Part shown: positions 1-14,500 of the stretch, piece by piece
Layout: every line of letters begins with the position of its first letter
Position numbering within the stretch: position 1 is the stretch's first letter
Source: Schistosoma haematobium
Lineage: Eukaryota; Platyhelminthes; Trematoda; Strigeidida; Schistosomatidae
DNA length: 64,000 bases
Direction: 5' to 3'
NCBI RefSeq assembly: GCF_000699445.3
Contig: NC_067202.1
Location: 7,178,458 to 7,242,457 of the forward strand
Notes under the pieces: model-generated
Told to the model about the DNA's origin: nothing
Database searches by the model: none
Seen by the model: only the letters and a program-made list of their open reading frames with translations
Position numbers and translations under genes: made by a program

Positions 1-184
1 CCTTGTGGGTCAGACCTTTAGGTCAAAGGCTCGGGGTGTGGCCCCCTAAGAAAACCATCTGCTTCGGTTTAGGCACCCGGTCAGTATCACAGCCCTCACA
101 CAAATCGAATGATTTATGTGGCGCGTATCTACATGGTGCCTCGTTGTACCAATGTTTATGTGTTTAAATAAATAAATAAATAAA
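1..184 (+). repeat. Family C element, 3' end
   Basis: Carries the 3' part of the family C repeat (GGTCAAAGGCTCGGGGTGTG, GGCACCCGGTCAGTATC, GTACCAATGTTTATGTG) and ends in five AAAT units, a retroposon-like tail. Five other copies occur in the window (14355, 17430, 22368, 47133, 60176). The element has no convincing coding frame; open frames over it differ from copy to copy. Confidence 0.75.
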
Positions 185-684
185 TGTCTATTAGTGAATG
201 GTTTAAAATACAGGGTACTACCTATAGCATTCATTACTGGAATGCTTTGTAAAAACTCAGAAAGATCTAAGCACGTGGTGCTCACTTGATAAAAATAAGA
301 ATTCGCTTTTGTCGTGTAGTTCGGTCGTTTAGTGTTTAATGCGCTCAGTTGTCAAGCAGTCGGTTACAGTTTCGAATCTTACCCTACCTACCTAGTATCA
401 TTACTGCTCATACAAACAGGATGGGTGTAAGAAAGCCAAGTATATGGACATATATTAGGTCACTAAGTTATATGACAAATAGGAATGATGTATTATTAAT
501 GTTACCTAGCAGTGAGTTTTATCAGTTTACTTGACTGGTTTATTTCTGTTAAAATATTGGTTTTGGCTGACAAAGTAGTTGTAACATCTTAAATCATTAT
601 TTTCAACAAATCATCATTATGTTTCGTTATAATCGCATCATTTATCCACTTACCACAGATTCGCAATTTTCAATTTAATTTTAG

Positions 685-807
685 CCGGTTAGTTCTGTGA
701 CAGTAAATCAAGACAATCTGGATCTGAGAAGCTCTGAAATAAGTTTTGTTAATCGATTGCTTCAGTATCGTTCTTTTGTTGTAAACTACATGGATTTAGA
801 GTTACAG
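685..807 (+). CDS. NGLY1: NGLY1 exon (first in window), residues 1-41
   Basis: Acceptor ttttag ends at 684 and donor gtaagc starts at 808; 41 codons, phase 0 at both ends. It encodes the helical stretch before the transglutaminase-like core ([19 protein letters not shown]), corresponding to the FLEKIQ..YENPVLQ segment of animal NGLY1. No start codon belongs here, since the exon opens at a splice acceptor, so earlier exons must exist to the left or in unrecognised sequence. Confidence 0.8.
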
Positions 808-3800
808 GTAAGCGGTACATAAACTATTTGTACATAACCATTTTTGGTTAATTTAATAGGTTCAAATTTTGAATTAATTTAATCTGTCATTTCTTTCTTT
901 TGCTTGTTTGTTCAGGTCACTGGCATTAACCTGTAATTTTAAAATGGTTAGACCTATTTTTAAGAAGTTTACTCTTTGGTGGTACCATATCAAGGAATTG
1001 ATACAAGAATCATCAGCTGATCAGTTAGTCATAAACAACTTAAAACTTGTCATTTTTGTAAATCAACCCATGTCACTGTTACACCAACATTTACTTACTT
1101 TACTTACTTACGCCTGTTACTCCTAATGGAGCATAGGCCGCCGACCAGCATTCTCCAACCCACTCTGTCCTGGGCCTTCTTTTCTAATTCCATCCAATTC
1201 TTGTTCATTTTTCTCATGTCTATCTCCATTTCCTGGCGTAATGTGTTCTTTGGTCTTCCTCTTTTCTTTTGGCCTTGAGGATTCCATCTGAAGGCTTTTC
1301 TTGTGACGCAGTTGGGTGCTTTCCTCAATGTGTGTCCTATTGTAGACTCACTGGCTCTATAAGTTAAGCATAGAGAATATGATCCAAAAAGAATGAACGG
1401 ATTGGAATAACAAATTGTATCAGAACTTAAGATCTAAAGAATACAAATGAGTCACCATATATGCGTCGTTGCAACCAACTTTGAGCCATGACGCGCAGAA
1501 TCTCCAACCACTGATAGCGGTTATCACGCGAACTCCAACCAGGTAGTCTGCATCTACCACGTGGCTCAAACAGTTTATGATTTTATGAACTGATGCCGCG
1601 TCCTGGTTTAGCCTGTCCCAATTATATAACTTAATCCCATAACGATGAGTATCGCTCATCTGGTCTGATGGTAGTGGATAGTGAGATGAAGATTCAAAGC
1701 TTTATCAATAGATTCACCATCTTTACATAGTTTCTCTACTTTCAATCTCAGTTCAGTCTTATATCAAATGTTTTGGATAAGAAGCAATTGGATTACAGAA
1801 TAGGTAATTTCATTTAAATGTCTAACTAATGTTACAACCCTCAACTGGAATAATCAGTATCAACGATCAGTCAGTAGAAGCACCTTTGTATTTGCTTAAC
1901 TAGCGTTTTCTTCTAGCGGGAATGTCATAGAGTTCACAATATACAACCACAAAGACCAATGTATTTCTTCTATTTTTTTTTCTATTTATTCACTAGACTC
2001 GGGCACGTGAATTGATTCCCACTGAACAGCTTCTTTTATCCGCCTCTCAAAATAATAGTTGTTCTATAGATGATGTGGAGCCCAGAGATTTTCTTCGAGA
2101 GTTATTAATTTGGTTTAAGAGTGAATTCTTTAAATGGGCTGACGACTTTGTATGTAAAACATGTGGTGTAAGTTTTCTGTTTGTAATTTTGTTAACAACA
2201 TTTCATCTTATATTCATAAATGGTCAATTGTTTTCGATTTAAATGAATAAAAACAGTCAATGGTAAATAATAAATCTGACTAGTCAGTCTTACCTTATAG
2301 TGATTCCAAGGAAAGTCAGTGTTTGTTTCAAGACTGAAAATCATCGTTAAATGTTACACTTAGAAGCTAGAGTATCCTGTACTTAATTAGTTCTCTGTAA
2401 AAGGACTGATTATTTATGCTAGTTAGTTACTGATTATTCACTGACTTCCTGATCTAGTTTTCCCTGCTAAGTACCAGTTTAGTGAAACATAGTAATAATC
2501 TGTTTTGGGATCTTATAGATGTAGTTTTCCTTAACTTTCTTGTTTTTCCATTAACACTGACATAGCTTTCATTTGAATTTCATAGTTGTAAAATTTTAAA
2601 GAAGCGGTTGATCATCCTGATAAGAATTAAATTCTCGATGACAAGGTTTACCTGAAAGTTGGAAATGAAAATGATGAATATACAGCCGAATTAACTAGGT
2701 ATGACAGTTGATATAGTGAAGAGGTATTAAATCTAATGATCAGATTTTAATTCTTTCGAGGGCGAGTAATTTACTATATGATAGTGGCTAGAATTTGTCG
2801 ACAGGAAACCGTGGACATAGGTTTCGTGCTATATGGTACTCGTCGGCAATCTGTGCTTGTAATCTTGAGGGAACTAATGCTTCCCGGTAGACTTGATCTC
2901 ATGTCATCCAGACCCCCACCCAGAGACGTTGCCAATGTGCTATCCGGGTCGCGACTGACCTATGAGACTGTGATGTATTGGTTAATCATTGGGTAATGGT
3001 CAGTGTTATGTATGTCAAGTTTTTTTTAATGCAGATGGAATTCTATCGATCGATTTGCGATCAGCACTAAGCCTAGGTCCAAGATTTCTTGTTGAATACC
3101 TCCAATCACCATATAACATCTCAAAATAGTGCACGCAATGTCGACTCACCTAGACTAGTGGCCACTTTGCAACTTTACCAATAGAATTCGATCAAGACTA
3201 AAAGGGACTTAATATACATGACATTGATCACTACCCAGTGACCAACATGTATACATGTTGTTATATCGAATAAAATAACGTATTCTTATGGCCATTAGTT
3301 TCATCTTTGATCTCAAGTCATTTAAGAACTGAGGTCAATAGTTCGATCTCTTAAGCAGCCGTATCTTGGCCAAATTGTATCGTTGCATGTTATCAATCCA
3401 TCAGGATCCTCTTTCATTTTCACAATTTAAAATCTTCATTGAATCATAAAATCTTGACCGATTTTAATGTAGAATTACTCACTTCGTCCTGTAATTTTAT
3501 CAACGACTTCCTCCTAGTAAACTTTCGTTCATCTTTGAGGGTATATCTTTTTCATTCTTTATAAGCATGGAGTTAGCCTTAAAATTGATGCACTAACTTA
3601 CATTCTAAGTTGTTTTACGCGAATCTATTCGCCATAGGATAACCATTATTTCACCTTGTCCCAAATTTCTCTGAATTGTTTATATTCTAAGCTGAAGGTT
3701 TCTTCTCTAGTAGTTATATTTCATTCAGGATATATATAGAATTGTGTTTTGTTTGCTGTTTCATCCTCTTATTGGACTCTTCAATAGTGTACATCCACAA

Positions 3801-5523
3801 CCATGAACAAGTGTAGAACCGAAGTCTCACAAAAAACGCTTAACCATTAGGATCATTGTGTTAGCGTCCAATGCTACACATTTTTAATATCAGTGAGTTT
3901 TATTAACAACTTATTGGTCTGACGAATTCAGACTCAACAGTCAGGGTTAATTAGTGCTCGTCATACCAGTCCAATAAAACATTTGCTAATTGTCAACAAT
4001 ATAGTAAGTGTTTGTAAACCGAGGCTTGTTTTTTTAAACCCTATTAAAGTTTTGTATAGCAAGCAGTAGATGTATTTTGTGTCTGTACTATAGACATTAC
4101 CGTAATGATGAATATAAATGTTTGAAATGTTTTTTTCGAGAAAAAAATTATTAGTTAGTGTTTACGTTATTTCTCTGTTCGTATTCAGAACTGAATTAAG
4201 AATCAGTCCTTATTAGGATATATGCATCCTGTACGGGTTGTAACATTATAATCATTTTGTAACAAGTCTTAGGATGTATGCGAATTGTGGGTAGTGGTGG
4301 AGTCCAACACTTACATTTAGTCATATTGTAGTGAACGAGAATACCAGTGAGTGCAACCAAATGTATTTTAGCACAACATTACAGAATCTCTTAGTAAAAT
4401 CTAGGTACCATGGAGTAAATACTTCATTTGCGAAAGGTTCAATTGTCTCAGACTTTGTTGTTTCTTTTCCACACCAATCATTCTCTGTTCTCGTTCTCTC
4501 CTCTTCGATCTTCTTAACCTTCTGCCTCTAGACATTTCATTTTCGACTGATGATACGTACCACTTATAACTATCAGTATCAGTAGCATGCACCACAATAT
4601 GTGTTGCTCATTAAGTGCATGGATCTGCATCCCAACCAATGATAATGTTCACACTGAGAGTCAGTCAGTTACAACATAGAACCTATACGTATGTACATCG
4701 GTTCAAGTTACCACACCAAATAGTTTAGAGTAGTAAACGTTTTAGTAAAATGAAACGTGCTTTTCAATTTAACACATTTAAAATATTCTTATGTACAGAT
4801 TATTGAGCAATGATTTGGGCTACGTGAAATGAAGTTGTCAGGTCGAATCCCAGAATAGTAGAGGTAGTAACAGTATCAGTGGTAATAGGAAAGATTAGGC
4901 ATCAAAGATAGGACTCGTGAAGAAAATGTAAATTGATGAAATAAAAACATGAGTAAGTTATGAGGAATTTAGGATCTCATGAGGAAGGATGCATCTGTGC
5001 CGTTGCAAACGATCCTGAACCATTTCATTCAGTCTCTAACCATCGGTTATGATAATCACGCAGATCCCAACCAGGTAGTCTGTATCTGTGCATGACCAAG
5101 TCCAGTTGTCACAGACATCGTGGACTGATGCTATGCTTTCTTCCAGCCTACCTAAGGATCAAATTCAATTGCCTTCGTAATTTAAACATCAACCGACAAT
5201 TCATTATTCTATTGAGTTGAAATAGCCACTGATCTGTCGAATGTGTTTAATATATATATTTCTTTTCTTTTGTCAGTAAGGGGTTTGTATCATTCCATTC
5301 TCTTAATGACACGTGTGTAGTGGATGGGAAATCCGTTCTTTCCGTTTCGATTCTTTCTGAAAAATTTCTTTTGACCAATAACTTTCATTAATTTATTGAT
5401 TTGGCGGAATTCTTTGTGTAATGAACGAAGACTTCGTAAACCACTTTATTATGTAAAATCACACACTGCATTTGTAAAATTTGAAAACAATACATAACAT
5501 ACACTATTTGGCCATTATTATTA

Positions 5524-5562
<39 letters not shown>

Positions 5563-8500
5563 GTGGCTTTTTCCAATATTATATTTTTAGCACGATCTAC
5601 AACTCTCAGTGCAATGTATTTCAACAAGTTTACTTTTCTTATTTTTTGATTGATCTTGACGATATATATTGATTGATTACCGGTTAGATGTTAGCAGTCC
5701 AGGAATCGATATCTGAATAATGTTCATTCTTTTCAATGCAAATTACCAGCCACCACGATATCTCTGATGGTTGTACTTTTCTTGTAATTTGTACAGCGAA
5801 AGGTCTTAAACTTTTCATAAACACGATTAATAGACAATGTGTTGAAACAAACAAAAGACATGTAACTTGTCAAGATATCTAGATGGCTGGAACGGGTAGC
5901 CCAGTTATTCAAGCAGGCCGCCTTGAGTTGCTCCTCACCAACTCCATCATTCTTCCATTCTTGTTGAGATTTCGGTTGCTTTCTGTTTTCCCTTTTCTTC
6001 ATTTCCCTCTTCTGTCTGTAAAACTCCTACGTACAATTCCTGATAAACACTATTTATATCTGTCCATAAAAGTAGCACACACCCCACTTGTACCTTTAAT
6101 TGTTTTACACTTTGTAAAATTTTCATTAATTTAATTTCAGGGCAAAATGGCCGCATTCTCAAACGATCAGCCTCAATTGGATGAAATGAGTGATGGTGGT
6201 GCAAACGTAGTAGAAATTTATCAGTGTAAAACAAATAAAACACATCCATTATATCGTTTTCCTCGATATAACAATCCCAGAAAACTACTTGAAACTCGTT
6301 TAGGACGATGTGGTGAATGGGCAAATTGTTTTACATTGTTCCTTGTTTCTGCTGAACGTCACACTAATCAACCTTGGTTTGATGCATGTCGACTTATTAT
6401 GGATTGGACAGATCATGTTTGGTGTGAAGTGTACGTTTCGATCATTACTATCATTTAATTGGTAATTATAGCTAATTCTTAAAGGATTAAAACAGTTTAG
6501 AATATAGATTTGTACGTCTAAGTTTTTCTGAGAAAAATTATAGGGATTTCCGACGTCATCTATTTCTGTACTTTTTCAGTCATGTTACAGCGTATGAAAT
6601 ATTTTTACTTTATCCTTATTTAAAAGATAATATTCATTGACAATAATTATATGCGCACTAGTGACTAATTTCGTGTGGTTATTTCTGGAGTTCTAGTAAG
6701 AAGCCGTGACTAGTGGAACTTGAGCACGTCAGGTGTGAAACAGTCACCCACCGATGATAATATTGGAAGATAATTGGGAGATGTCGCGATCTGATTGAAG
6801 TTCAACATGCAAACCATTGGATTCTGGCTCATTTGTGTAAATGTCAAACGCTCACCCCTAGGTTTTGGAAGTCCTGCGTTCAATCCTTAGTGGGGTTATG
6901 GATGCGCACTGCTGATGAGCATCGTACTAAGACGAAACACTTGTAAAGTGCTTAGTTCCTCTAAATGGTTGTCTAAGTAAGATCAGCTCGTAATGTAAAC
7001 TATAGGATACATGAGGTCATTTAATAGTTTAAAGTAGTAAACGTTTTAGTAAAATGAAACATGTTTTTCAACTTAACACATTAAAAATATTCTTATGTGC
7101 AGATTACTGAGTAATGATTTGGGCTATGTGAAAAGTTCATCTATAAGTATTATTGCTTTATATATTGACTATATAATTTAAAGAAAGTCTGTGGAGATTC
7201 CAAAATACCAATGATTCCTCAGAGATTCATAATTAACACTAAGAAGTTTATGCTGAAATGTAGGATAATTTATATCCAGATAAGTCTCAACTTTTATTAA
7301 GTTACTCCAAAAGTAAAAAAAAGTTGGTTAGTACACTCAATTTATAGTTTAAAGAAAGTATTACCGCGAAAAAATCATTCACAAGTAAAATTTTCGTCAA
7401 TTTTAATCTGAGACTGGAGGCCCTGGGTCCGAATCCCGCGAGCGGGGTCGCGGATCAGTCAGTCAGTAACAATGTAGAACTTCGCACGTGTGTACATCAG
7501 TTCGAGTTGCCATACCACATTAGCACAGAGATGCAGTTATCGATTCAAATCCCGTAGTGGTAGAGGTAGTAAGAGTATAAGCAATAATCGGAAAGATTAG
7601 AGTTTGATGTTATTCAAGGAGTATAATACAGTGAAACAAATTTGGAAAGAGGAAAAAAGGGACATGAACTCAGAAGATTGGAATTTAGGAGAACACAAAC
7701 AGTGGATGCACCTGCGCCATTGCAAACGATTTTGAGCCATGTCATTCAGGGTCTCTAACCATCGGTTTTTATCATCTCGCGGATCCCAACTAGGTTACAC
7801 CTACCAATATGACTCAGTCCACTTGTCAATGACTTCATGGATTTGTGCCATGTTTTGGTCTGGCCGCCCCTAGCTTTCTTCCAATCTACTCCTACACCAC
7901 TGAACATCGCACGTCGGGGCAGTCGGTGGTTGGGCGTAATTAACTCGTGTCCCAGCCATCTCAACTGATAAAGTTTCATCACTTCATCAATTGATTTGCC
8001 ATCCTTACCTAGTACCCGTTTCCTAACAGCTGAGTTACATACTCGGTGGTCCCAGGATATACGAGCAATGTTTCGAAGACACCTATGATCGAACACTAGT
8101 AACCTACGAATGTCCTCTACTCTTACCGGCCATGTTTCACTGCCATAAAGTAGGACGGAACGAACTGCTGCACAGTAAACACGTCCTTTGGTTGATAGAC
8201 GGATATCTCGCCTAGTCAGTCAGTCAGCTACAACGTAGGACCAGGCACATATATGCATCGGTCCAAGTTACCATAGCTCATTAACACAACAAGATGGACA
8301 CCGGGTTCATAAAAGTAGTTAATTGAGAGGTGGTAATATGTAAGAGAAAGATTGCAATAAGGATATAGTACAGGAAGAAACAATTAGTGATTTTAATCTC
8401 TTAGTTTAAGGGAAGACAGAGAGTGAATACACCGACGCCATTGTGTTCGATTCTGAGTCATGTCACCAAGAGTTTCTAACCATTGATTACGATAGTCACG

Positions 8501-11500
8501 CGGACCCCAACCAAGTATTCTGCACCTACCAACATGGCTCAGACTACAAGTTAGTGACTTCAATGACTGATGCCACTTTTTGGTTTGGCCGCCCCTAACT
8601 TTCTTCCAACCATCCCGAACACCGGTTAGCATTGCACGTCGTGGTAATCGGTGTTCAGGCATACGTAACACGTGGCCTTACCATCTCAGTCGATGAAGAT
8701 TCACAACCTCATCAACTGATTTACCATCATTCCCTAATACCCTGCGTCGAACATCACTATTACTTATCATGTGATCCCAGCAGACGCCAGCAATATTTCT
8801 AAGGCATCTGTGGTCAAATACTAGTAGCTTACGAGTGTCTTCTACTCTTAATGGCCATGTTTCGCAGCCGTAAATTAAAACAGAACGGACCGCTTCGCAG
8901 TATACTCGTCCTTTTATTGATAGACGGATATCTAGCCTTCGCCAAAGGTGACGTAAGTTGGCAAAAGCCAAACGAGCTTTCCGAATCCGTGCTGAGATTT
9001 CGTCAGATACCAACCCATTAGAGCTGATCAGACTTCCAAGATCAGTGAAGTTGTCAACGCGTTCGACTACTTCACTCCCTATCCTTAGTTCAGGTGTTGA
9101 CGCAGGCCAGTCCTGAAACAACAACTTGCATTTAGACGGAGAGAATCGCATTCCAAACATTCTGGCATTGTTGCCTAGTGCCACCAAAAGACTGCATTTT
9201 ATCAGCGTCTTCACCAAACAGGACTATGTCACCTGCGTATTCTAAGTGGATAAGTGGACCTCCTGGAAGGAGATCAATACCCGAGAATTCAGTCGACGAG
9301 AATGTTATTTCCATCAATAGGTCTATGATGAAGTTAAACAAAAATGGAGAAAGTGGACAGCCTTGACGGACACCACTTGAGGTTGCAAAAGCAGATGACA
9401 GTTCGCCATAAGCTCTGACTCGACTGGTAGTGTTCGAGTAAAGAGCCTTCACAAGGTTTATGTACTTCTGAGGTACGCCTTTCAATGACAGACACTGCCG
9501 CAGAATCTCGCGGTCTACCGAGTCAAATGCTGCATTTAAGTCAAGAAAGACCACCATTGTCGGACGCCGATAAGTATGCCTATGTTCTAGAACCTGACGA
9601 ATGGTGAATATGTGGTCGATGCAATATCTCGCCTACTCCATAAATGACGCAAGTTGCCAAAAGCTAGTCGAGCCTTCTGTATCCATGCTGAGATTTCGTC
9701 ACACACCAGACCACAAGGGCTGATGAGACTGTCAGGATAAGTGAAGCGGTCGACACACCCAACTACTTCACTCCCTATCATTAGTCCGGGTATTGATGCA
9801 ACCCAATCCTGAAGTAAAATTTTGCATTCGAGCGGGAGAATCGCATCTCGAACATGCTTGTATTGTTGCTTAGAGTGGTCAGAAGACTGCATTTTGTCAG
9901 CGTCTTCACCAAACAGGACTATTTTATCTGCATATTCTAGGTCAACAAGTGAATCTCCCGGTAGAAGTTCAACCCTTGTAGATTTAGATGAGGAAAGTGT
10001 TATCTCTAAAAGCACGTCAACGACAAAGTTAAACAAGAATGGAGAGAGTGAGCAGCCCTGACGAACACCACTTGAGGTAATCAATTCTGATGACAGTTCG
10101 CCATAAGCTCTCACTCTACCAGTTGTGTTCGAGTAGAGAGCCTTTATAAGGTTAATGTACTTCTTTGGTACTCCTTTCAGTGACAAACACTGCCATAGAA
10201 CCTCACGATCAACAGAGTCGAATGCTGCCTTAAGGTCGAGAATTACTACGATTGTGAGGCGTCTGAATGTTTGTCTGTGTTCTAGGACCTGACGTAGTGT
10301 GAGTATCTGATCTATACAACCACGTCTAGGTCGAAAGGGATCGCGGATGTGCACTGCTGGGGAGTCCCACAATAAGACGAAACGGCTGTCGAGTGCTTCT
10401 AGGTTTTTAATGGTGGTCTAACATCAATCGGTTGATGATCTCAATCAAAAACATAATAATCTCCACAACTGTATACTGAATGATTTAAGTCAATAAATAT
10501 GCATGTAACATTATTATGGTTACAAGTTATGTCCTTCAATCATTAGTCAACTTCATCATGTCTAAATCACTACTCCATTTATTAATGCTATACTTACAGA
10601 ATTCCTGGAATTGAAGTAATATAGTGACTGCGTTGAAGTACAACATTACTGTAACATCATTTACGTAACATTTTCTAATTTGCCTCTATATAGCTGGTTA
10701 AAGGATAAACATAATGATAAAAAACTTTGGGTTCACTGTGATCCATGTGAAGTACAATTGGACAAACCTTTACTGTATGAATCTGGATGGAATAAAAAAA
10801 TTAATTATATTATGGCTTACACAGTGCCACCTCGATCATTATATCAGAAATTGGATAACACTACCAAATTAGTAACTGTGGATATACAAGATGTGACATG
10901 GCGTTATACACAGAAGTTTTCAGAAGTAAATTGCTTTATTGTCATTTATATCTTTTTTTCCTTATCAACTAAACTTATATCTTTTCAACCATCTCAATAG
11001 ATATGTCAGTAGGTATTTTGTATTTCAATTTACATTTGAAATGAACCAGAGGTTAGATGATCTGTACTAGCCCTGCCAATGTAACTCTTCTAGTTGATCC
11101 ATCTCCCTGTTGAATACATTGATAAATGAAGCTTCAACTACGTGTTGATGTAAAGAGTTACACTGGTTCATGATTAATTCAATTGGAAAGTCGATTATCA
11201 TGTAAGAAGTAATTGTTTTCGGCTGTGAAGATATTTAAAATGTACTTGTAAATTCCATGTTCTAGAAGACGAGAAAAACGAGAGCATATCAGCTGTAGTC
11301 CAAATATTAAGGGGTCATCGCGTAAACTAAAGGTTCTAAACTCGACCCTCTCTGGAATTGTGAATACACACTGCTGAGGATTCTTATACTAGAATGAAAC
11401 AATTGTTGATGCTTTCTATTTTCCAATGGTTGTCTAATCAAAGTTAGTTTCTAAGCTTTATAAACAGGGATGATTGGTGGCTAGCAGTGGAATCGAGGAC

Positions 11501-14500
11501 ACGCGTTTCGTCCTGCTTAGGACTCATCAGCTGGATGTATGTGATCAATTGCAGTCCTAACACCAACGGAAAGATTCAAACAACCAAAACAAAAATCAGT
11601 TAGTTAGCTCCTGTTGCAAACTATTAAATAATAAAGGAATTAAGAAAATAGTAACTCGGTGAACGGTTTCAGCCGTTGAATCTGTAACTGCATTAGAAAG
11701 AACCCAGGTTAAACTATTTTATATTACTAAACCAATCATAACTGAGAGAGCTAGAAAAGACACTTGTAAAACGTTTCAAAACTTAGAAAGCAACAACCTT
11801 TTTCCGGATGAATCAGGTTATAGTATACAGCTCTTCGGCGTTTATTTGTTGCACAACAAGCACAATTTATCAAGCGACATGATTATGAACGAAACAGATT
11901 TATGTTGATCGATTTTATTAACAAAGTATGCAAATTAGTTAAGATTTTTCTCAGTATAGAGTTGTGAAGATTATTTAGTTTTTGATTGAGATCATGAACC
12001 GATTGATGTTAAACCACCATTGAAAACCTGGAGGCACTGGACGGCCGTTTCGTCCTATTGTGGGACTCAGCAGTGTGCATCCACAATCCCGCTCGCGGGA
12101 TTCGAATCCAGAGCCTTCAGTCTCGCGCTCAAACGCTTAACCTCTGAACGACTGAGCCGGTATCCAACGGTGTTAATGTCTAACCCCAACCAATCCACGA
12201 AATTGTGCTACCGTCCTCCTTTGTATTGAGGTAGATACTTGTCTCTACCCAACACAGATTAGCTCCACTGGTCACGGCTTCTCACTGGAACTCTGAGAAT
12301 TCCCTCACGAAGCTAGTCACTAGTGAGCACATGGTAATTATCAATCGGTTAAGAAGCATGTATATCAGCATTGGACTTAGACACTGCATAACGAATCATA
12401 AATATGGTAGTGGATGGTGATTGGCTTTTAATTCCTTGGCTATGAAGTCTATCTTTCCGTTGTTTAATCTTATGAGATGTTAAGAAATAAAACCGTAATA
12501 ATTGATTGTTCAGTCTAGATCTTTGGTTGATGTTAATTCATGATCTAGTCTATATATACACATTTTGCCAACATACACGTTCGGTATGAAACTGGACTGT
12601 ATAGTCTCCATACATCATACATTTTTGTACATTTCCTGGACAGGTTCAATCCCGTCGAAATATGATTAGAGAATCCGTATTGGCGTATAAATTAGCGGAC
12701 ATTCATACTAATGCTATCCGAAACTGGTCGCTTAACAATAATCCAGCCGATTTTGACCAAAAACCATACTGTTGGGATTCAGTTATTGATGAATTGGTGA
12801 GTTTCCTACATCCTTCAAAGTGTAATGATCAACTTCCGGGTCGTCAAACTGGATCGTTGGAATGGCGTCAAGCTCGTGGTGAACTGGGTCAGACTTCTCT
12901 ATCTGTTGAACCACTTCTTAAAGGGTAGGTTCTATTCCCTATTTTACACTATTGTCTCAATATCGCTATGATATGACGGTAAAAATTTTTAACAGTAACT
13001 TCAGATTATACCCTTCCGAAACTTCAACTTTGCCTAATATTTATCTCAATATAGAAACATTATTACTGTGGTTCCAGTAATAATGTGATGTCTGTGTATG
13101 TCTTTGAAAATTAGGTACGGGGATATCTTTCAAGGTCATGTATGTAAAAGGTTACTATTGAATAATTACAACAGTTCATTTGACAGAATGAACACTTTTT
13201 CCATTTCTTCATAGTGTTTATGGAATGACTTGAATATGCTTTAATCATCATTCATTTGTATTAGTTCCTTGAATCTTCCGATTGATGTTTAGGACTGAAA
13301 TCGATCAGTTTCTTTTTAGCGTATGGGCATCCTGTGGGGATCACTTTGATACTGCCAACAAGTCGCAAGCATTATCACCAGAGTTGGATAATGGCTAGTA
13401 GTTTAATACAGGACGAGCGTTTCGTCCTATTTGGGTTTCGTCTGCTGGACGTGCCTGCATCCCAGAGTTGATGTTCACTCCGGCACTCGCAGATCCAAAC
13501 AACCAGTACATATGAATTAAACACCACCCGATTACTCAAGCCACTGGCTATCTGGGCTCAGTAGCTGAGTCGATAATGTGGTGGCGTTTGAAGCATACGG
13601 TACTGGGTTTGATTCCTGAAGTGAAAATCAACTCCAGGATGCAGGTACGTCCGACTGAAGAGTTCCAAACAGAATGAGACGCGCGACCTGGATTCCACTG
13701 CTAGTCATCATCCATATCTGCCTACTCATCACTGTTATTTATTGTCTTAAATCTAGTTAAACTTTTAAAACCGTTGCATAGATCTTTTGTTAACAAGCGT
13801 AGGCTAACCAGAGATCTCTAGCTAACTTTGTTTTAGGCTATCTTCTCCCATGTGTTATTCATTATTTCGATGCCAATGATTCTCAGCGCAGTGTATTTCT
13901 TGGTCTACCTCTTTTTTGTTTGCCTCGACAATATATTTTGTGTTACAAACTAATGCTTAATTATCGTTTATATGATAGCATAGAACGGTGTTTTAGTAGC
14001 AAAGTAGCTAACCTTCATCTAACCTCAGCCTTATGGAAAACACGGCTCAAGCGCCCGAGTATATGTTTCCATATTTTATTAGGAAGTTGCAATTCTGACG
14101 AAATTACATTATAACGTATTTATTCAAGGAAATAATGTAGAATTTTATCTTACTCCTATTTCCAAGTTCTACTTTTTAATATACTAAGTGACTAGAAAGG
14201 ATGTTGGAATTCGATTAGTAGTCATGTGTTGTAATTCAACTAACGGATAATGTTCTCCGACTTTAGCTACGTATTGAATGGATGTAGAGCACTACTCTTC
14301 AACTGTACTATATCCACAATAACTTTTGACCTAGTCCTAAAAGACTTATTATTTATTGTTATTTATTAAAACACATAAACATTGGTACAATGAGGCACCA
14401 AATACATATGCGCCACACAAATCACTCGGTTTGTATGAGGGCTGGAATACTGCCCGGGTGCCCAAAACGAAACAGGTGGTTTTCTTAGGGGTCACACCCC

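Noticed and set aside
349..534. 61-codon frame as the missing NGLY1 5' exon
   Set aside because: Sequence does not resemble PUB or other PNGase N-terminal domains and no donor joins in phase to the exon at 685.
5388..5672. Poly-Asn and poly-Ile frames
   Set aside because: Produced by the ATT microsatellite at 5515-5562.
5883..6134. Possible alternative NGLY1 exon just before the 6141 exon
   Set aside because: The in-frame protein has no PNGase similarity and the splice acceptor at 6140 is strong; the exon borders already fit.
6147..6458. ATG at 6147 as an NGLY1 start codon
   Set aside because: The upstream exon ending in CKTCG joins in phase and supplies the first zinc CxxC at the correct spacing, so the ATG is internal.
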